The notes under the pieces are model-generated. The model was given only the letters and a program-made list of their open reading frames with translations, did no database searches and was not told where the DNA came from. From assembly GCA_905331475.1 (NCBI GenBank), contig CAJNYU010004514.1, positions 186,001 to 250,000 of the forward strand: a stretch of 64,000 nucleotides of DNA, given 5' to 3'. Source of the stretch: Rotaria socialis. Taxonomy: Eukaryota; Rotifera; Eurotatoria; Philodinida; Philodinidae. Every line of letters starts with the position of its first letter. The first letter of the stretch is position 1. This document shows positions 63,101 through 64,000 of the stretch, one piece after another. Made by a program: the position numbers and the translations under genes.

Positions 63101-63656
63101 TAATGGTACACAACATTCATTAAGATGACCATGTCCCAATGCAAGAATTTTCCAAATACTAAATTAGAAAAAAAAACGATCAATGATATAGTTTTTATAA
63201 AAATAATAATTAATTTACTGTGGAACAAGTAGCTTTTCAAGACAATACGAAAGAAAACCTCGATTATCTTTCGCTGCTGTTTCTAAACATTCATCATTTA
63301 AAATCAATAATTTTAAGCAACATAATAAATAATAGAGTGCATCAATATCAATGATTCGGTCGAGTTCCTAAAAAGTAGAAAATTTTATCATTCAGAAAAC
63401 TTCTTTTCTGTATCTACCTTGAGAACCGAATAAAAAAATTGTAAATGAATATGAAGTGTATTGAGTTTAAAATAGAAGACACCCTGCGATGTGATCCATA
63501 TTCCACCATCAGGATTATTTTCAACTTTAAGTTCTGATGGTGCTGTTGTAATTGCTGTTGTTGTAGCATTAGCATTACTAGTGGTTTCTTCATTATTTAA
63601 CGATGTCGATGATGATGATAAACTTTGATTATCACCCGCTGTTGGTATTTCAATAC
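57061..63656 (-). CDS. UNC79: UNC79, NALCN channel-complex subunit (C-terminal part, incomplete at 5' end)
   Basis: Many small exons on the minus strand follow the second half of UNC79 in order. From 63656: LHIHLQFFYSVLKELD, KLLILNDECL; SLEFQFDTVINDRSIIL and LSWEYFLNRFDTLSIESQ (62763-62215); CDKCGQPIEYYNEE and TLVHREPAIAAPLLMDMIE (60490-60080). A small exon at 60011-59926 reads RLLHTIALSLNDFPEFNS. Then ILKVPYIANVRLVLDPFSKLL (with a final L counted) (59424-59030), DREKFLLPRCIVNVLVEA, GGQLKAGLAQYLALE, RFLPWLYNPPTSVQQG, RIRFLSWLMIGSLTHAA and SQLPAHVQVRLQTCLNHQ. It ends QFKIGQIETQSSHAAQFYSL at 57061. UNC79 with UNC80 scaffolds the NALCN sodium-leak channel that sets resting excitability. About 1000 N-terminal residues of the human protein have no match inside the window. 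No internal stop was found in the exons read. Internal borders are approximate. Confidence 0.9.
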
Positions 63657-64000
63657 CTAGTCAGAGAATTTTTATTTTTATGCACATAAAAACAATGGAG
63701 AAAGAAAAAACGAAAGTAAATTGGTCACGGTAATTATGAAGGAACTACGTTTAGGAGTTCGCCATTGATAAGTTCGTACTCTATATACACGATAGACTCA
63801 AGTGACATGCGAATAGTTTTAACATCAACAATACCATTAAGAATTTCTTGGGCAAAGCTATCATGATCTTACGGAAATTTCAATCTATTGTCATAGGATA
63901 TTCTAATCAATTAATCGAAGCTAATTCAAACTGAACTTTTGTCAACTGATAGATCTACTTTTCCGTAGAATGTATACTTTGAATAATTTTTCTTGCACAC
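63657..64000. other. Right edge: intron or upstream flank of UNC79 with a possible exon
   Basis: Upstream of the first readable UNC79 exon. On the minus strand an acceptor-like CGTAAG at about 63868 is followed by 44 open codons (SFAQEILNGIVDVKTIR, SLESIVYIEYELINGELL) ending in TAA at 63734. This does not match UNC79 as I know it. It could be the 3' exon of another gene, or an exon whose phase-1 donor (AAT G|GTATTG) leads into 63656. Confidence 0.35.

Overview
The window looks like nuclear DNA of a small invertebrate, most probably a bdelloid rotifer or close relative (inference; no species marker was found). The DNA is AT-rich. Most genes have many short GT-AG introns of about 45-80 bases. 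The gene set is clearly metazoan: UNC79, a CNG channel subunit, a Kv-beta subunit, an INSM/nerfin-type zinc-finger factor, IFT70, SAP30BP, TMEM26 and OGFOD2. Mixed with these are genes usually met elsewhere: a potato-inhibitor-I protease inhibitor, a GH125 mannosidase, and an ankyrin plus R-S-E ADP-ribosyltransferase. That mixture is what suggests a bdelloid.

Layout. 0.3-1.6 kb: Kv-beta (+). 3.8-4.0 kb: a two-exon potato-inhibitor-I gene (-). 4.85 kb: an 84-bp hAT-like MITE with a perfect 8-bp target duplication. 5.4-7.8 kb: SLC37 sugar-phosphate exchanger (-), head-to-head with IFT70/TTC30 (+, 8.3-12.2 kb). About 13.2-14.5 kb: a degenerate element with long terminal inverted repeats, holding a 21-bp/heptad tandem repeat and a GC-rich island. 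14.8-15.9 kb: OGFOD2 (+). 16.2-16.6 kb: an unidentified Met-less open frame (-). 18.2-20.9 kb: membrane-anchored GH125 mannosidase (-). 22.7-24.0 kb: TMEM26-like (+). 26.4-27.1 kb: orphan cell-surface glycoprotein (+). 27.2-29.7 kb: two decayed short-chain dehydrogenases in tandem (-). 31.5-33.0 kb: SAP30BP (-), head-to-head with a CNG channel gene (+, 33.2-37.1 kb). 40.1-40.7 kb: secretory TM2-domain protein (-). 42.3-42.6 kb: a 366-bp fold-back element. 44.0-44.4 kb: possible PARP-like remnant (-). 48.0-49.1 kb: INSM/nerfin-like factor (+). 52.6-53.7 kb: ankyrin-ADP-ribosyltransferase (+). 54.9-57.0 kb: a CRYL1 + C11orf54 fusion enzyme (-). 57.1 kb to the right edge: the C-terminal part of UNC79 (-), whose N-terminus lies outside the window or is lost.

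Functional themes. Several genes serve excitable or ciliated cells (Kv-beta, CNG, UNC79 of the NALCN complex, IFT70, the INSM-type factor), but nothing indicates an operon; each gene appears to be its own transcription unit. The two head-to-head pairs could share promoters. No rRNA, tRNA, CRISPR or retroelement was recognised. Exon borders were placed by reading frame, GT-AG sites and family similarity. The UNC79 internal borders and the transposon ends are approximate.
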